Shown: piece by piece, positions 24,161-32,071 of the stretch
Layout of the letters: each line of letters opens with the position of its first letter
Numbering within the stretch: the first letter of the stretch is position 1
Assembly (NCBI GenBank): GCA_964628035.1
Contig: CAZVPI010000008.1
Location: forward strand, 62,001-126,000
DNA from: UBA2199 sp964628035
GTDB taxonomy: Bacteria; Acidobacteriota; Aminicenantia; UBA2199
Reading direction: 5' to 3'
Length of the DNA stretch: 64,000 bases
The notes under the pieces: model-generated
The model's input: only the letters and a program-made list of their open reading frames with translations
What the model was told of the DNA's origin: nothing
Database searches by the model: none
Made by a program: the position numbers and the translations under genes

Positions 24161-26410
24161 CTAGACTCTCCCCTCTTCCTCGGAGCGGTATTCTCCGTAT
24201 TTGTAATGGTAGGGCGAATAGGCGTAGGCGAGGCGGCGCAGGTTGACCTTGTTCAGGATGAGACCGTACAGCTTGATGCTGAACCTGGCGATCTCGTCCC
24301 TGGCCTTCTGCACCACCTTGCGCGGCGTCTTGCCGCCCCAGGCCACCAGCAGCAGCCCGTCGGCATGCTCGCCCAGCAGGATGGCGTCCTGGATGCCCAT
24401 CAGCGGCGGCGCGTCGATGAAGATGAAGTCGAAGTGCTGGCGCAGCGCCGCCATCATTTCGCGCATGCCCTTGGAGATGATCAGTTCCACCGGGTTGGGC
24501 GGGATGGGGCCCGAGGGCAGCACGTGCAGGTTGGGCTCGCCCGGGTAGCGGTGGATGATCTCCTCGATGCGGCCGCGGCCGGTGAGGAACGAGGAGATGC
24601 CGGCGGTGTTCTTGATGCGGAAGATCTTGTGCACGCGGGGGCGGCGCAGATCGGCGTCAAGGATCAGCACTTTTCTGCCCAGCTGGGCGAAGGCCACGGC
24701 CAGGTTGATGACGGTGACGGTCTTGCCCTCCTGGGGCAGGGCCGAGGTGGCCACGAAGACCTTGGGCGGCTGGTCGGGGTTGGAGAGGAGGAGCGAGGTG
24801 CGGATGTTGCGGTAGTGCTCGGCGAAGGTCGACTCGGGGTCGCGGAGGTTGACCAGTTCGATGGCCTTGATCTTCTCCTCGTTCTGCTGCTTCTTGCGGT
24901 CGGAGTAATAATGATTGTAGTAGGACTGGGCGGCCCGGACGCCGACGGCCGGGATGTAGCCCAGCGCCGGGAGCTTCAGGATTTTTTCCACCTCTTCGGG
25001 CGACTTGATGGTGTTGTCGAGGTAGTTCAGGGCGAAGATGAGGAAGATGCCGCCGCCGATGCCCAGCATCAGCGCCATCAGGATCGTGCGCTGCTTGTTG
25101 GGCGAGAAGGGGCGCTGGGGCACGCGGGCGCGGTCGACGACCTTGATGTTGGAGGTCTCGGTCCCTTCCAGGCGCGAGGTGAGCATCGACTCCTTCTGCT
25201 TGCTGATCAGGAAGTTGAGCAGCGTGCGCATGTTCTCGACCTCGATCTTCAGGCTGTTGTAGTAGATGGCGTCGGCGTTGCTGGAGACCACGCTCCCCTT
25301 CTGCTGGTCGAGCATCTCCTGCAGGTAGTTCTCCTTCTTGAGCGCCGCCTGGTACTCGGCCTCGGCCTGGCCCAGCACCTTGCGGGCGATATCGTTCGTC
25401 TCCTCGCCGATGCGCTTCTGCAGGCCGTCCAGCTGCGAGCGCAGGCGCTGCATCTCGGGATAGGAGTCCTGGAAAATCTGCGACTTGCGCTTGTACTCCG
25501 ACTCCTTGGCCGAGTACTCGGTCTTCAGGCTGGTGATCAGCGGATTGTTGCGAACTTCCGAATAGCTGTCGAAGGTCTTGCCCTTCAGCTCCCGGTAGGT
25601 GGCCTCGTGGTTCACCCGCTCGATCTGCGCCTGGGTGAAGGCGGCGTTCAGGTCCGACAGCTTCTGCACCACCGTGCTGTCGCTGCCGCGGATGTAATAC
25701 AGCTCCTTGCGCTTGCCGTACTCCTGCAGCTCCTGCTCCTTCTGGGCCAGCGAGCGGCGCATCTCCTCGATCTGGGCGGTCAGGAACTCGGCCGCCTGCT
25801 TGGTCGATTCGGCCTTCATCTCCAGGCTGAACTCGATGAACTTGTCGAACAGGGTGTTGACCGAATGGGCGGCCAGCTTGGGGTCGGAGGAGACGTAGCT
25901 CACCTCCAGCAGGCGGGTGTCGGGGATCTGGCTGACCCCCAGGCCGCCCAGGAAGGACATCGACTTGGCGTCGGCTATGAGTTCCTTGCGCGTCTCGGGG
26001 TCGACCTCCTTCTCCTTGCCGCCGAACAGGGGCTTCCTGGCCTTGGGTGCCCTGGCCTCGTTGCCGGGCAGGCGCTCCAGCTCCTCGACCACCTTCTGCG
26101 CCAGCGACTGGCTGGTCAGGATGCGGATCTGGGTGTTGATGTATTCGCCGCGGAAGTCGCTGTCGAAGGCCCAGTACTGGTTCAGCACGTTCAGGTTGCT
26201 GCGCCCCTCTTTTTCGATCAAAAGCGTCCCCTGGGCCCTGTACATGGGGGTTTGCAGCTGGACGCGTATCAGGGCCGCCAGCAGGACGAAGCCGGCGAAA
26301 TAGTAGATGATCATGCGCCGCTTCTTGATGAGCTCCCAGATCTCATGGAAATGGATCCCTTCTTCCTGCAGCAGGTCCAGGCTTTCGTCGGCTGTGGCCA
26401 TGGTGCTCAC
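24161..26410 (-). CDS. Polysaccharide co-polymerase with BY-kinase domain (Wzc-like), copy 2
   Basis: Second Wzz/BY-kinase of the same operon. Domain order and many long segments are the same as in the copy at 18166-20415: the N-terminal EEGIHFHEIW start, coiled periplasmic part, KSPEEVEKILKLPALG after the second helix, Walker A PQEGKTVTVINLA, DADLRRPR, FIDAPPL, and a tyrosine-rich tail (YAYSPYHYKYGEY). GTG 26410 is chosen because AGGAG lies 4 bp before it and it gives 749 residues, the same as copy 1; ATG 26401 is the alternative. It starts 7 bp after the export protein gene. Two kinases in one operon could form mixed rings or regulate different chain lengths. Confidence 0.93.
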   Translation of the reverse strand: MSTMATADESLDLLQEEGIHFHEIWELIKKRRMIIYYFAGFVLLAALIRVQLQTPMYRAQGTLLIEKEGRSNLNVLNQYWAFDSDFRGEYINTQIRILTSQSLAQKVVEELERLPGNEARAPKARKPLFGGKEKEVDPETRKELIADAKSMSFLGGLGVSQIPDTRLLEVSYVSSDPKLAAHSVNTLFDKFIEFSLEMKAESTKQAAEFLTAQIEEMRRSLAQKEQELQEYGKRKELYYIRGSDSTVVQKLSDLNAAFTQAQIERVNHEATYRELKGKTFDSYSEVRNNPLITSLKTEYSAKESEYKRKSQIFQDSYPEMQRLRSQLDGLQKRIGEETNDIARKVLGQAEAEYQAALKKENYLQEMLDQQKGSVVSSNADAIYYNSLKIEVENMRTLLNFLISKQKESMLTSRLEGTETSNIKVVDRARVPQRPFSPNKQRTILMALMLGIGGGIFLIFALNYLDNTIKSPEEVEKILKLPALGYIPAVGVRAAQSYYNHYYSDRKKQQNEEKIKAIELVNLRDPESTFAEHYRNIRTSLLLSNPDQPPKVFVATSALPQEGKTVTVINLAVAFAQLGRKVLILDADLRRPRVHKIFRIKNTAGISSFLTGRGRIEEIIHRYPGEPNLHVLPSGPIPPNPVELIISKGMREMMAALRQHFDFIFIDAPPLMGIQDAILLGEHADGLLLVAWGGKTPRKVVQKARDEIARFSIKLYGLILNKVNLRRLAYAYSPYHYKYGEYRSEEEGRV

Positions 26411-26417
26411 GCTTCTC

Positions 26418-27281
26418 CTAGAGGATGCTCTCGGGGACGAACACGACGTCGAAGGCCTGCAGGGCGAAGTCCTTCTGCCCGCCGCCCAGGATCTCCTTGA
26501 CGTCGACATAGATTTTCTTTTCCCTGCCGTCCTCGGTGCGGGTGACCAGCACCTTGCCGCGGCGGGCGCGGTCGGTGAAGCCGCCGGCCTGGGCGATGGC
26601 GCGTAGCAGGGTCACCTCGTCGGTCCCTTTCTTCATGCGCACGGCGCCCGGGTTCTTGACCTGGCCGAAGACATAGATGTCGAGGAACTGGCTCCCGGGC
26701 ACGTTGATGATGTCGCCCGGGAAGATCGGGATGTTGTACCTGGGATTGGCCTTGACCAGCAGCTCGTCGAGCTTGATGGTCAGCGACAGGCCGGGGCCGC
26801 TCTTGAACTGGCGGAAGACGACCACCGAGTCGCTGGCCTGCTCGCTCAGGCCGCCGGCCATGGAGATGACCTGCAGCAGCGACTGGCGGCCGATCAGGTC
26901 GTGCTGGCCCGGGTTCTTGACCGCGCCCATGATCGATATCTTCTTGCTCTGGAACTCCTTGATGAAGATCGTCACCTGGGCGTTTTTCAGGTAGTTCTTC
27001 TCCAGCCTGGTCGCAAGTTCCTTCTCGAGTTGCAACCGGTTCAATCCCTCGGCCCGGATCTCACCCAGCAGCGGCAGGCTGATCATGCCGTTTTCAGAGA
27101 CGCGGACCGTAATGTTCAACTCAGGGACTTCGAACACGGAGATCTGCAACAGGTCCTTGGCGCCTATTTGATACTCGTAGGTTTGATCAGGAACGGAGCC
27201 AGCTTGCGCATGGATAAGACGTGGAAGCGGCAGTGATAGGGATAGCAGAAAGATGAGACCCAGAGTTTTTTTGCTATTCAT
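26418..27281 (-). CDS. Wza-like polysaccharide export protein (SLBB domains)
   Basis: Outer-membrane polysaccharide export protein, 287 residues. It has a signal peptide (about 1-23, ending near HAQAG), then the Poly_export domain (YQIGAKDLLQISVFEVPEL near residue 35, then VSENGMISLPLLGEI). Two SLBB domains follow (about 115-165 with GAVKNPGQ, and 200-260 with GQVKNPGAV). There is no obvious lipobox, so it differs from E. coli Wza, and it is shorter, lacking the C-terminal helix region. ATG 27281 is chosen over the longer frame because it starts the signal peptide and has GGAG 6 bp upstream. It heads the operon Wza, kinase, phosphatase, ligase, TPR, kinase. Confidence 0.93.
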   Translation of the reverse strand: MNSKKTLGLIFLLSLSLPLPRLIHAQAGSVPDQTYEYQIGAKDLLQISVFEVPELNITVRVSENGMISLPLLGEIRAEGLNRLQLEKELATRLEKNYLKNAQVTIFIKEFQSKKISIMGAVKNPGQHDLIGRQSLLQVISMAGGLSEQASDSVVVFRQFKSGPGLSLTIKLDELLVKANPRYNIPIFPGDIINVPGSQFLDIYVFGQVKNPGAVRMKKGTDEVTLLRAIAQAGGFTDRARRGKVLVTRTEDGREKKIYVDVKEILGGGQKDFALQAFDVVFVPESIL

Positions 27282-27355
27282 GATTGGCTCCAAAAGAGAA
27301 GTGAAGAAGGATGGTGAAAGTGATTGTTCAGGAAAAATTCCCAATGTCCTTTTTT

Positions 27356-27418
27356 AAAAGAGCTCGTCATCGGCTCGCTACTACCACGGTCACTACCTCT
27401 ACCCCTCATAGCTCTTTT
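27356..27418 (-). terminator. Possible hairpin terminator after the outer-membrane barrel gene
   Basis: AAAAGAGCT (27410-27418 read on the minus strand) and AGCTCTTTT (27356-27364) form a perfect 9-bp stem, followed on the minus strand by an A/T-rich tract. The 45-nt loop is long for an intrinsic terminator, and the loop itself has a loose GGTAG repeat. Weak call. Confidence 0.35.
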
Positions 27419-27423
27419 CATGT

Positions 27424-28644
27424 CTAAAACCCATACTGCAAAAACGCTCCCCAGTAGCTCCTGGCATAATCGAGCTCCAGCACGTCCGATGTCAATCGGT
27501 ATATGTTGTACGAAAAGCCCAGAGACGTTTTGCCGAAGAACGGGATGGCCAAATAATACTGCTGCTGGCGGATGCGGTCGCTGCGCTGTAACTGCAGGTC
27601 GATGAACGAGCGGTACCTCAGCCTGCCGTCGCGATGGTTGCCCCCGGCCTTCAGGAAGCGGGTCAGGTAGACCTCGGCCCCGCCACCGAAGGAGTTGTCA
27701 TCATAAAATACATCGCTGGAATAATAAGAAAACCGTGTGTCGATCGCATAGAAAACATTCAATCGCACGCGGTCGGCCAAGGTGAGTCGCACGTCTCCCC
27801 TGCCATTGGCCCGCTGGGTGGTTTGGTACAAGGGGTTGCTCGGGTCGAAGCGCCTGACGCCGATCTGGAAGCTCCCCTGCAGCGAGCCCTTCTCGGGGAA
27901 CTGCACGCCCAATCCAATCTGTTGTGCTTTGGTATTCCTTTCCAGGCTTTGCTCGAACTTGTAGTCGGTCCGCTCGTAATGGGCGTAGATGATCGTGCTG
28001 GTGAATACCGGCTTGTTCAATCTGAAGCCAAACGTATTCTCCTCGTGGTTCAATCGTTCGGACAGATCGTAAGTGCCTAAATAGGGATCTTCATCATATT
28101 CAAGCTTGTTGAACGAAGCATAAGCGGTCACGAACAGGCTGTATGGCCTGCCTATATCGACCTCTCCCGACCATGCGCCGTCGCGATAATGGTAGGGGCT
28201 GCTGAACTCTAGCCGGGGCCTTTGGTAGAGATCGTTCTGCGCGAACCCCGCCTTGACATTGAACGGCCCGGCGTAACTGTGCGCCGCGGCCTTGAACTGG
28301 TTGCTCCAGGTCCTGAATTGCTCATTCTCCAAGTAGAACGAGTAGTATGGCAGATCTTCAACCTGCAGGATAAGCCTGTTGGCAACAATAGCCGATGCTC
28401 TTAGCCCCACTCCTATATCGCCCGTCCAGTCCGGGTATTCCTCTTCCTGATACGTATAGATGCTGCTGGTATAGCCGACATTATCCAGCATGAGGAGCGG
28501 AGTAAGATATACGAACCCCAGCTTCAGTCTGGACTCATTCAGGATTTTTTCTTTGACTTTAAAGAAATCATCCGAGCCAATACTCAGTGTCAGTGTCAGC
28601 GTTAGTGTTAGGAAGAGAAGAAAACGGCGGAGACGATCACTCAT
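27424..28644 (-). CDS. Outer-membrane beta-barrel protein of the export locus
   Basis: A 406-residue protein with a signal peptide (FLLFLTLTLTLTLS) and alternating amphipathic strands rich in Y, F and R throughout, ending in a terminal phenylalanine (LQYGF), the usual mark of an outer-membrane barrel. I cannot assign a named family. Barrel proteins of about this size are often next to Wza-type genes and are thought to help surface assembly or export. The signal peptide is coded by a hexamer tandem repeat (about 28579-28612) that repeats Leu-Thr. It lies 142 bp upstream of the export protein gene with a possible weak terminator between. Confidence 0.8.
   Translation of the reverse strand: MSDRLRRFLLFLTLTLTLTLSIGSDDFFKVKEKILNESRLKLGFVYLTPLLMLDNVGYTSSIYTYQEEEYPDWTGDIGVGLRASAIVANRLILQVEDLPYYSFYLENEQFRTWSNQFKAAAHSYAGPFNVKAGFAQNDLYQRPRLEFSSPYHYRDGAWSGEVDIGRPYSLFVTAYASFNKLEYDEDPYLGTYDLSERLNHEENTFGFRLNKPVFTSTIIYAHYERTDYKFEQSLERNTKAQQIGLGVQFPEKGSLQGSFQIGVRRFDPSNPLYQTTQRANGRGDVRLTLADRVRLNVFYAIDTRFSYYSSDVFYDDNSFGGGAEVYLTRFLKAGGNHRDGRLRYRSFIDLQLQRSDRIRQQQYYLAIPFFGKTSLGFSYNIYRLTSDVLELDYARSYWGAFLQYGF
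28579..28612. repeat. Hexamer repeat inside a signal peptide coding region
   Basis: AGTGTC, AGTGTC, AGCGTT, AGTGTT in 6-bp register encode the Leu-Thr run of the barrel protein signal peptide. Copy-number change would lengthen or shorten the hydrophobic core without changing frame. Confidence 0.6.
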
Positions 28645-28753
28645 TGGGGATCACCGGAAGAATTCCCCCAAAAGCCCTTTCCAACCGATGACACCCAAAA
28701 ACAATGTATGAATTTTAGGAAAGGATGATCCTCATGCGGGACATCTGCGCTGG

Positions 28754-28970
28754 TCATGATGATGACTTGGCCAGGCCGCGCAGCATCTTGGATATTTCGT
28801 CGCACTCTCTTCGCAACCCCTTATTTTGGGAAGCCTCGATATAGCCAAGATCCCGTCCCAATAACAAGTGATATTGTAACTCACCTGCCGACCCATTGGC
28901 AATACCCACGATCTGCGCAGAACTCGTTGTAAAAGACAAAATTGCCCCTCTATTCCCAGGAAATCAGTGA
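28754..28970 (-). pseudogene. Decayed S23/IVP four-helix-bundle protein gene, C-terminal part
   Basis: The minus strand encodes AQIVGIANGSAGELQYHL, LLGRDLGYI, then ECDEISKMLRGLAKSSS and a stop. This is the C-terminal half of the common S23/IVP type (family pattern: IAxGSxxELxTQLxIAxxLGYI ... EExxEIxKMLxGLIKS). Just upstream the reading YNEF continues the family pattern in another frame, so a one-base change breaks the gene. The N-terminal half is not recognisable. Unlike the other three remnants, I see no clear heptad arms around it. The rest of the 406-bp gap (28645-29050) shows nothing else that I can name. Confidence 0.72.
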
Positions 28971-29050
28971 ATTTTTGGCTCCCTCAGGAGCTCTTTCAAA
29001 ATACCGGCTATGTTCTCTTCGCTGACACGAACACGAAGAGCTAGCAGCTC

Positions 29051-29563
29051 TTATTTACCTGTCGGCGAAGTCTCTTTCTCAATGATCTTTACAAAGCCAT
29101 ACGTAGCCCCGGCGGTTACGCCACCGATAAGGGCCCAGCCGCAGGGGGTGAGGAAGAAGCACTTGGGCGACTTGCAGCGCAGCTGGTAGCCGGGGACCTC
29201 GTCGGCCTTCTTGGGCAGGGTGAGGCAGGCCAGCTGCTTCTTGGGCTCGATCTTGATCAGCACGTCGACGTTGTAGTCCTTGCCGTCGTGCTGGATGCCG
29301 ATGGCATAGGTGCCGGGGATGATGTTCTCGATCTTGTACGTGCCCTTCTTGTCCGATTTCTCCGACTGGTAGGTCCTCTCGGTGGTGGTCTCGCGGATCA
29401 GGACAACTGCGTTGGGAAGGGGCTTCTTGCCGTCATCGGAATAGACAAAACCATGGAGCTTGCCGACCTTGGCTTCCTGTGCCGGAATCACAATGGGGAA
29501 TAATGTGATCATGAACGCGGAAAGGGCCACCAGACTTATGTTTTTCCTCAGTAGACCTTTCAT
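29051..29563 (-). CDS. Secreted protein with carboxypeptidase-regulatory-like domain
   Basis: A 170-residue protein with a signal peptide (about 1-27, ending IPAQEA) and one CarboxypepD_reg / Cna-B type beta-sandwich (KLHGFVYSDDGKKPLPNAVV, then SDKKGTYKIENIIPGTY). A C-terminal hydrophobic segment (LTPCGWALIGGVTAGATYG, about 139-157) could be a membrane helix. Three cysteines near residues 122-145 might bond. ATG 29563 has GGAGG 10 bp upstream and starts the signal peptide; the longer frame from 29596 lacks these. A good promoter lies at 29595-29622. The role is unknown; such domains often sit in cell-surface or TonB-linked proteins. Confidence 0.82.
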   Translation of the reverse strand: MKGLLRKNISLVALSAFMITLFPIVIPAQEAKVGKLHGFVYSDDGKKPLPNAVVLIRETTTERTYQSEKSDKKGTYKIENIIPGTYAIGIQHDGKDYNVDVLIKIEPKKQLACLTLPKKADEVPGYQLRCKSPKCFFLTPCGWALIGGVTAGATYGFVKIIEKETSPTGK

Positions 29564-29594
29564 GGTTTTATTTCCTCCAATCATTTCTGTGCCC

Positions 29595-29622
29595 ATTGTA
29601 CCATGTTTTTTTCAAATTTCAA
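29595..29622 (-). promoter_or_regulatory. Sigma70-type promoter of the secreted carboxypeptidase-regulatory-like gene
   Basis: On the minus strand TTGAAA (29617-29622), a 16-bp spacer and TACAAT (29595-29600). Predicted start near 29588, giving a leader of about 25 nt that carries the GGAGG ribosome site. Confidence 0.6.
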
Positions 29623-29759
29623 GTAGTCAAGGGCAGTTTTGAGTTCTTTACCATTTTCCTGATACGGGGGCGTTATTACGAACGAACAGCGGCAGTGAAA
29701 GCAGCAGCCGGGAGCGAGCGCGCGCGACGAGTGATGAGAAAAGCCAAGAACAAGCTGCA

Positions 29760-29924
29760 TGATTCGAAATTCGTGGTTCGCAAAAGAACGGGAGTGACTT
29801 CGAGACGTTGGAGACCAGACGATGGACGTCAGCAAGGCAAAATAGACTCGGCGTAAGGCATCGGGTAAAAAGAATGTCCGCTCTCCTCACTTTTGCCTTT
29901 TGGTTTTTGCCTTGGGCATTCGCC
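29760..29924. repeat. Heptad-repeat element with mixed subfamilies
   Basis: TGATTCG, AAATTCG, TGGTTCG in 7-bp register (29760-29780) is the subfamily also seen at 3323 and 14342. GGCGTAAGGC with GGGTAAAAA (29850-29871) resembles the 11410 arm, and the opposite strand is mirrored by TTTTTGCC to TTCGCC at 29904-29924. Between 29788 and 29849 the plus strand reads SDFETLE, which could be the first residues of another S23/IVP copy, but this is too short to be sure. A TTTACCC/CCACCCC block at 29982-30000 may be a further arm. This covers most of the 449-bp gap between 29563 and 30013. Confidence 0.6.
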
Positions 29925-30012
29925 CAGTCCCAGCGCTAAATGATTTCATAGCGCCTTCCTTCCGTTTTTTCCTCTCTCTCGCTTTACCCCTCCACCCCTA
30001 AAATCTAAGTTG

Positions 30013-30780
30013 CTACTTCTTTGAGCTTTTGATTTCATCCATAAGATCCATGAGCTGGTGAACATAGTCCGGGTTCTTTATCTTGCTGGCGTACTTTTCC
30101 CCTGCCACCAAGTCCCCCCTTTTCAAATGGCAATACGCCAGGTAGAACTGGGCATCTTCTCCGAGGTCTCCTCCCAGTCCGTCAATGACTTTTTCCAATC
30201 TGCCAATGCAGCGCCTGTGGTCTCCCTGCTGGAAGGCCAGATACCCTTCCAGGAAGCGAAGCCGGCGTTCGTCGTTCCTCATCTTGCCCATGACCTTGAG
30301 GTTGGCTTCGGCCTGATCAACCTGCTTGACCCTGAGCAAATCCCAGGTTTCGTAAAACATGTTCATGAAGGGCAGCATTCCGGGCTGGGCGCCGGGCTGG
30401 TCCAGATAGTTCAGCGCCCTGATCATGTTGACGATCTCCTTCTCGATCTCCCTGGGCCGCTTGGCCTTCCTGCTCCCCTCCTCTCCCAACACCGTTTTCA
30501 TCTTGTCCAGCAGCGCCCTGGTCTCCCCGATCGCCCCCTTTTTGTACTGGGTGATCGCGTAGAAATAGTAGAGCTCTGCCACAAATTCCTTTTCGTCCAA
30601 CAATCCAAACTCAGCCAACTGGAAACTTTCCAGGGCTTCGTCATACTTGCCCGCCTGGTATTGCAGCTTGCCCTCGTTCAGCAGATTGGAATAGAACGGA
30701 TCAGCAGAATAGAGCAGCACGGTGCTTGTTAGGATTAGCAGGGTCGGCAATAACGTTTTGAATGCCATTTTGTTCTCCAT
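30013..30780 (-). CDS. Secreted TPR-repeat protein
   Basis: A 255-residue protein with a signal peptide (about 8-25, ending LLYSADP) and tetratricopeptide-like repeats: YQAGKYDEALESFQLAEFG near residue 43, then ALNYLDQPG in a linker, FQQGDHRRCIGRLEKVIDG near 182, and YCHLKRGDLVAGEKYASKI near 215. Likely periplasmic and used for protein contacts. ATG 30780 or the in-frame ATG 30768 could be the start. It lies between repeat-rich gaps and just downstream of the glycosyltransferase group. A C-type repeat block lies on its 3' side and a G-rich one (30803-30822) on its 5' side. No specific role can be given. Confidence 0.8.
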   Translation of the reverse strand: MENKMAFKTLLPTLLILTSTVLLYSADPFYSNLLNEGKLQYQAGKYDEALESFQLAEFGLLDEKEFVAELYYFYAITQYKKGAIGETRALLDKMKTVLGEEGSRKAKRPREIEKEIVNMIRALNYLDQPGAQPGMLPFMNMFYETWDLLRVKQVDQAEANLKVMGKMRNDERRLRFLEGYLAFQQGDHRRCIGRLEKVIDGLGGDLGEDAQFYLAYCHLKRGDLVAGEKYASKIKNPDYVHQLMDLMDEIKSSKK

Positions 30781-30845
30781 GTTCTGAAGGATTGTAACTG
30801 ATTTTTGGGTGGGGGTAAAGGGATATACAGGCTATAGCGGATTAT

Positions 30846-32039
30846 TTAAAACTCAATCCCATGAGAGCGGATCCCTATATTGTACGATATGAAAATCAGG
30901 CTGACCAACAGATATTGAATTGTCATCGCCCATGCCAGAAATTTTCGCGATTGGATCTCGCGTTGAAGCAGCAAGATAATGAATGGGAGAGCGACAAAAA
31001 CATGCGCTGAAGCGAGGCGGGAATGAATCAGGAAAGCGGCCAGGAAACCGCAAAAGATATACAAGAAGATATTTCTCTCAGCGATTTCCTGTTGGCGCAG
31101 GATCAATACGAGCCCCAGAAGCCCCGATAAGATGAACGGGAACAAGATCCAGGCATAGGGAAGACGGATTAGTTTTTCAGCTTGGCTTGCGAAATTAGCG
31201 ATAAAGCCGTTGATATGATTTGCCCCATTGTACGATGAATAGGCCGGGATGGAGAGAAACAACGGCGGCAATAGGAAAAGCAGGGGGATGTTCCTGGTTT
31301 TCAAGATGGATCGGAAATGCGCCAGCACGACAAGGAAGAACATGAATCCCATGTTGATCAGGACGATGTTCAGATGCTCGAGGCTGGGATGGAACCCATG
31401 GGAAGCGAACTTCGGATGAGTGAAGCCGCCCCAGGCGCAAAAAATTGCGGCTGCAGGCAACAGGAATAGCGCCTTTCTCCCAGAATTGAGGACAAAACTT
31501 CCCGGCGTCAATTTGCGCTCAAGCACCAGCGTCCCTTCATAAAGGATTATCGCCGCGACGGCAACAACCATCCACTGCTGGGACAATACTGCCAGGGCCA
31601 TGCCAACATCGGCAACGGCTTTTGAGCGCTTGACCAGATAGAAATACGTTCCGGCCAAGGCAAAGCAAACTCCCCAGCCATACATGTAGNNNNNNNNNNT
31701 GAAAAAGGCCAGCAGCGTCAACCGACTGTGTGCACTCGAAAAAGTCCTTGCCACCCGATCGAAAAAGAAAATCGCCAACAGGAACACGATGAAATTCATG
31801 ATCCGCAAGGCTTGAAGCGAATGGAATGCGTGCAGCACTCCATGCCCAACCAAGTACGGCAAAGGCATATAAGCGCTCGAATAATCAGAATGAGGATCGA
31901 CTATCTTTTTGAACGTAATATTCTTTGCCAAAGGATAATGGTAGTTCAGCTCATCTCCAAAGCTTGGTGTTATAAATATGGCAATGAAGCACAGTGTTGC
32001 CATTCCCGCAATCGATATTCCAATCCACTCTTTTTTCAT
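30846..32039 (-). CDS. GT-C-like polytopic membrane protein, sequence gap inside
   Basis: About 397 residues with roughly ten membrane helices. After the first helix the loop reads TPSFGDELNYHYPLAKN; an acidic pair (DE) in this first outer loop is typical of GT-C polyprenol-phosphate-dependent glycosyltransferases (PMT/ArnT type). That is the basis of the call; no closer family was recognised. Ten N at 31690-31699 interrupt the frame near residue 115, and the true gap length is unknown even though the frame happens to stay open. ATG 32039 is chosen as the start of the first helix; the longer frame reaches 32096 into the upstream gene. It would transfer a sugar or other group on the periplasmic side. 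Confidence 0.7.
   Translation of the reverse strand: MKKEWIGISIAGMATLCFIAIFITPSFGDELNYHYPLAKNITFKKIVDPHSDYSSAYMPLPYLVGHGVLHAFHSLQALRIMNFIVFLLAIFFFDRVARTFSSAHSRLTLLAFFXXXXYMYGWGVCFALAGTYFYLVKRSKAVADVGMALAVLSQQWMVVAVAAIILYEGTLVLERKLTPGSFVLNSGRKALFLLPAAAIFCAWGGFTHPKFASHGFHPSLEHLNIVLINMGFMFFLVVLAHFRSILKTRNIPLLFLLPPLFLSIPAYSSYNGANHINGFIANFASQAEKLIRLPYAWILFPFILSGLLGLVLILRQQEIAERNIFLYIFCGFLAAFLIHSRLASAHVFVALPFIILLLQREIQSRKFLAWAMTIQYLLVSLIFISYNIGIRSHGIEF
31690..31699. other. Assembly gap (10 N)
   Basis: Ten undetermined bases inside the GT-C-like gene. A fixed run of ten N is usually a scaffolding placeholder, so real sequence may be longer. Confidence 0.98.
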
Positions 32040-32071
32040 TCTCAAAATCGCCCAATGCCCGTTCCCACTGT

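Noticed and set aside
24206..26500. Long plus-strand open frame over the second BY-kinase gene
   Set aside because: Same mirror artefact; no recognisable protein.
29596..29856. Plus-strand open frame of 86 codons
   Set aside because: It spans the promoter of the minus-strand gene and heptad repeats; no family pattern and no ribosome site.
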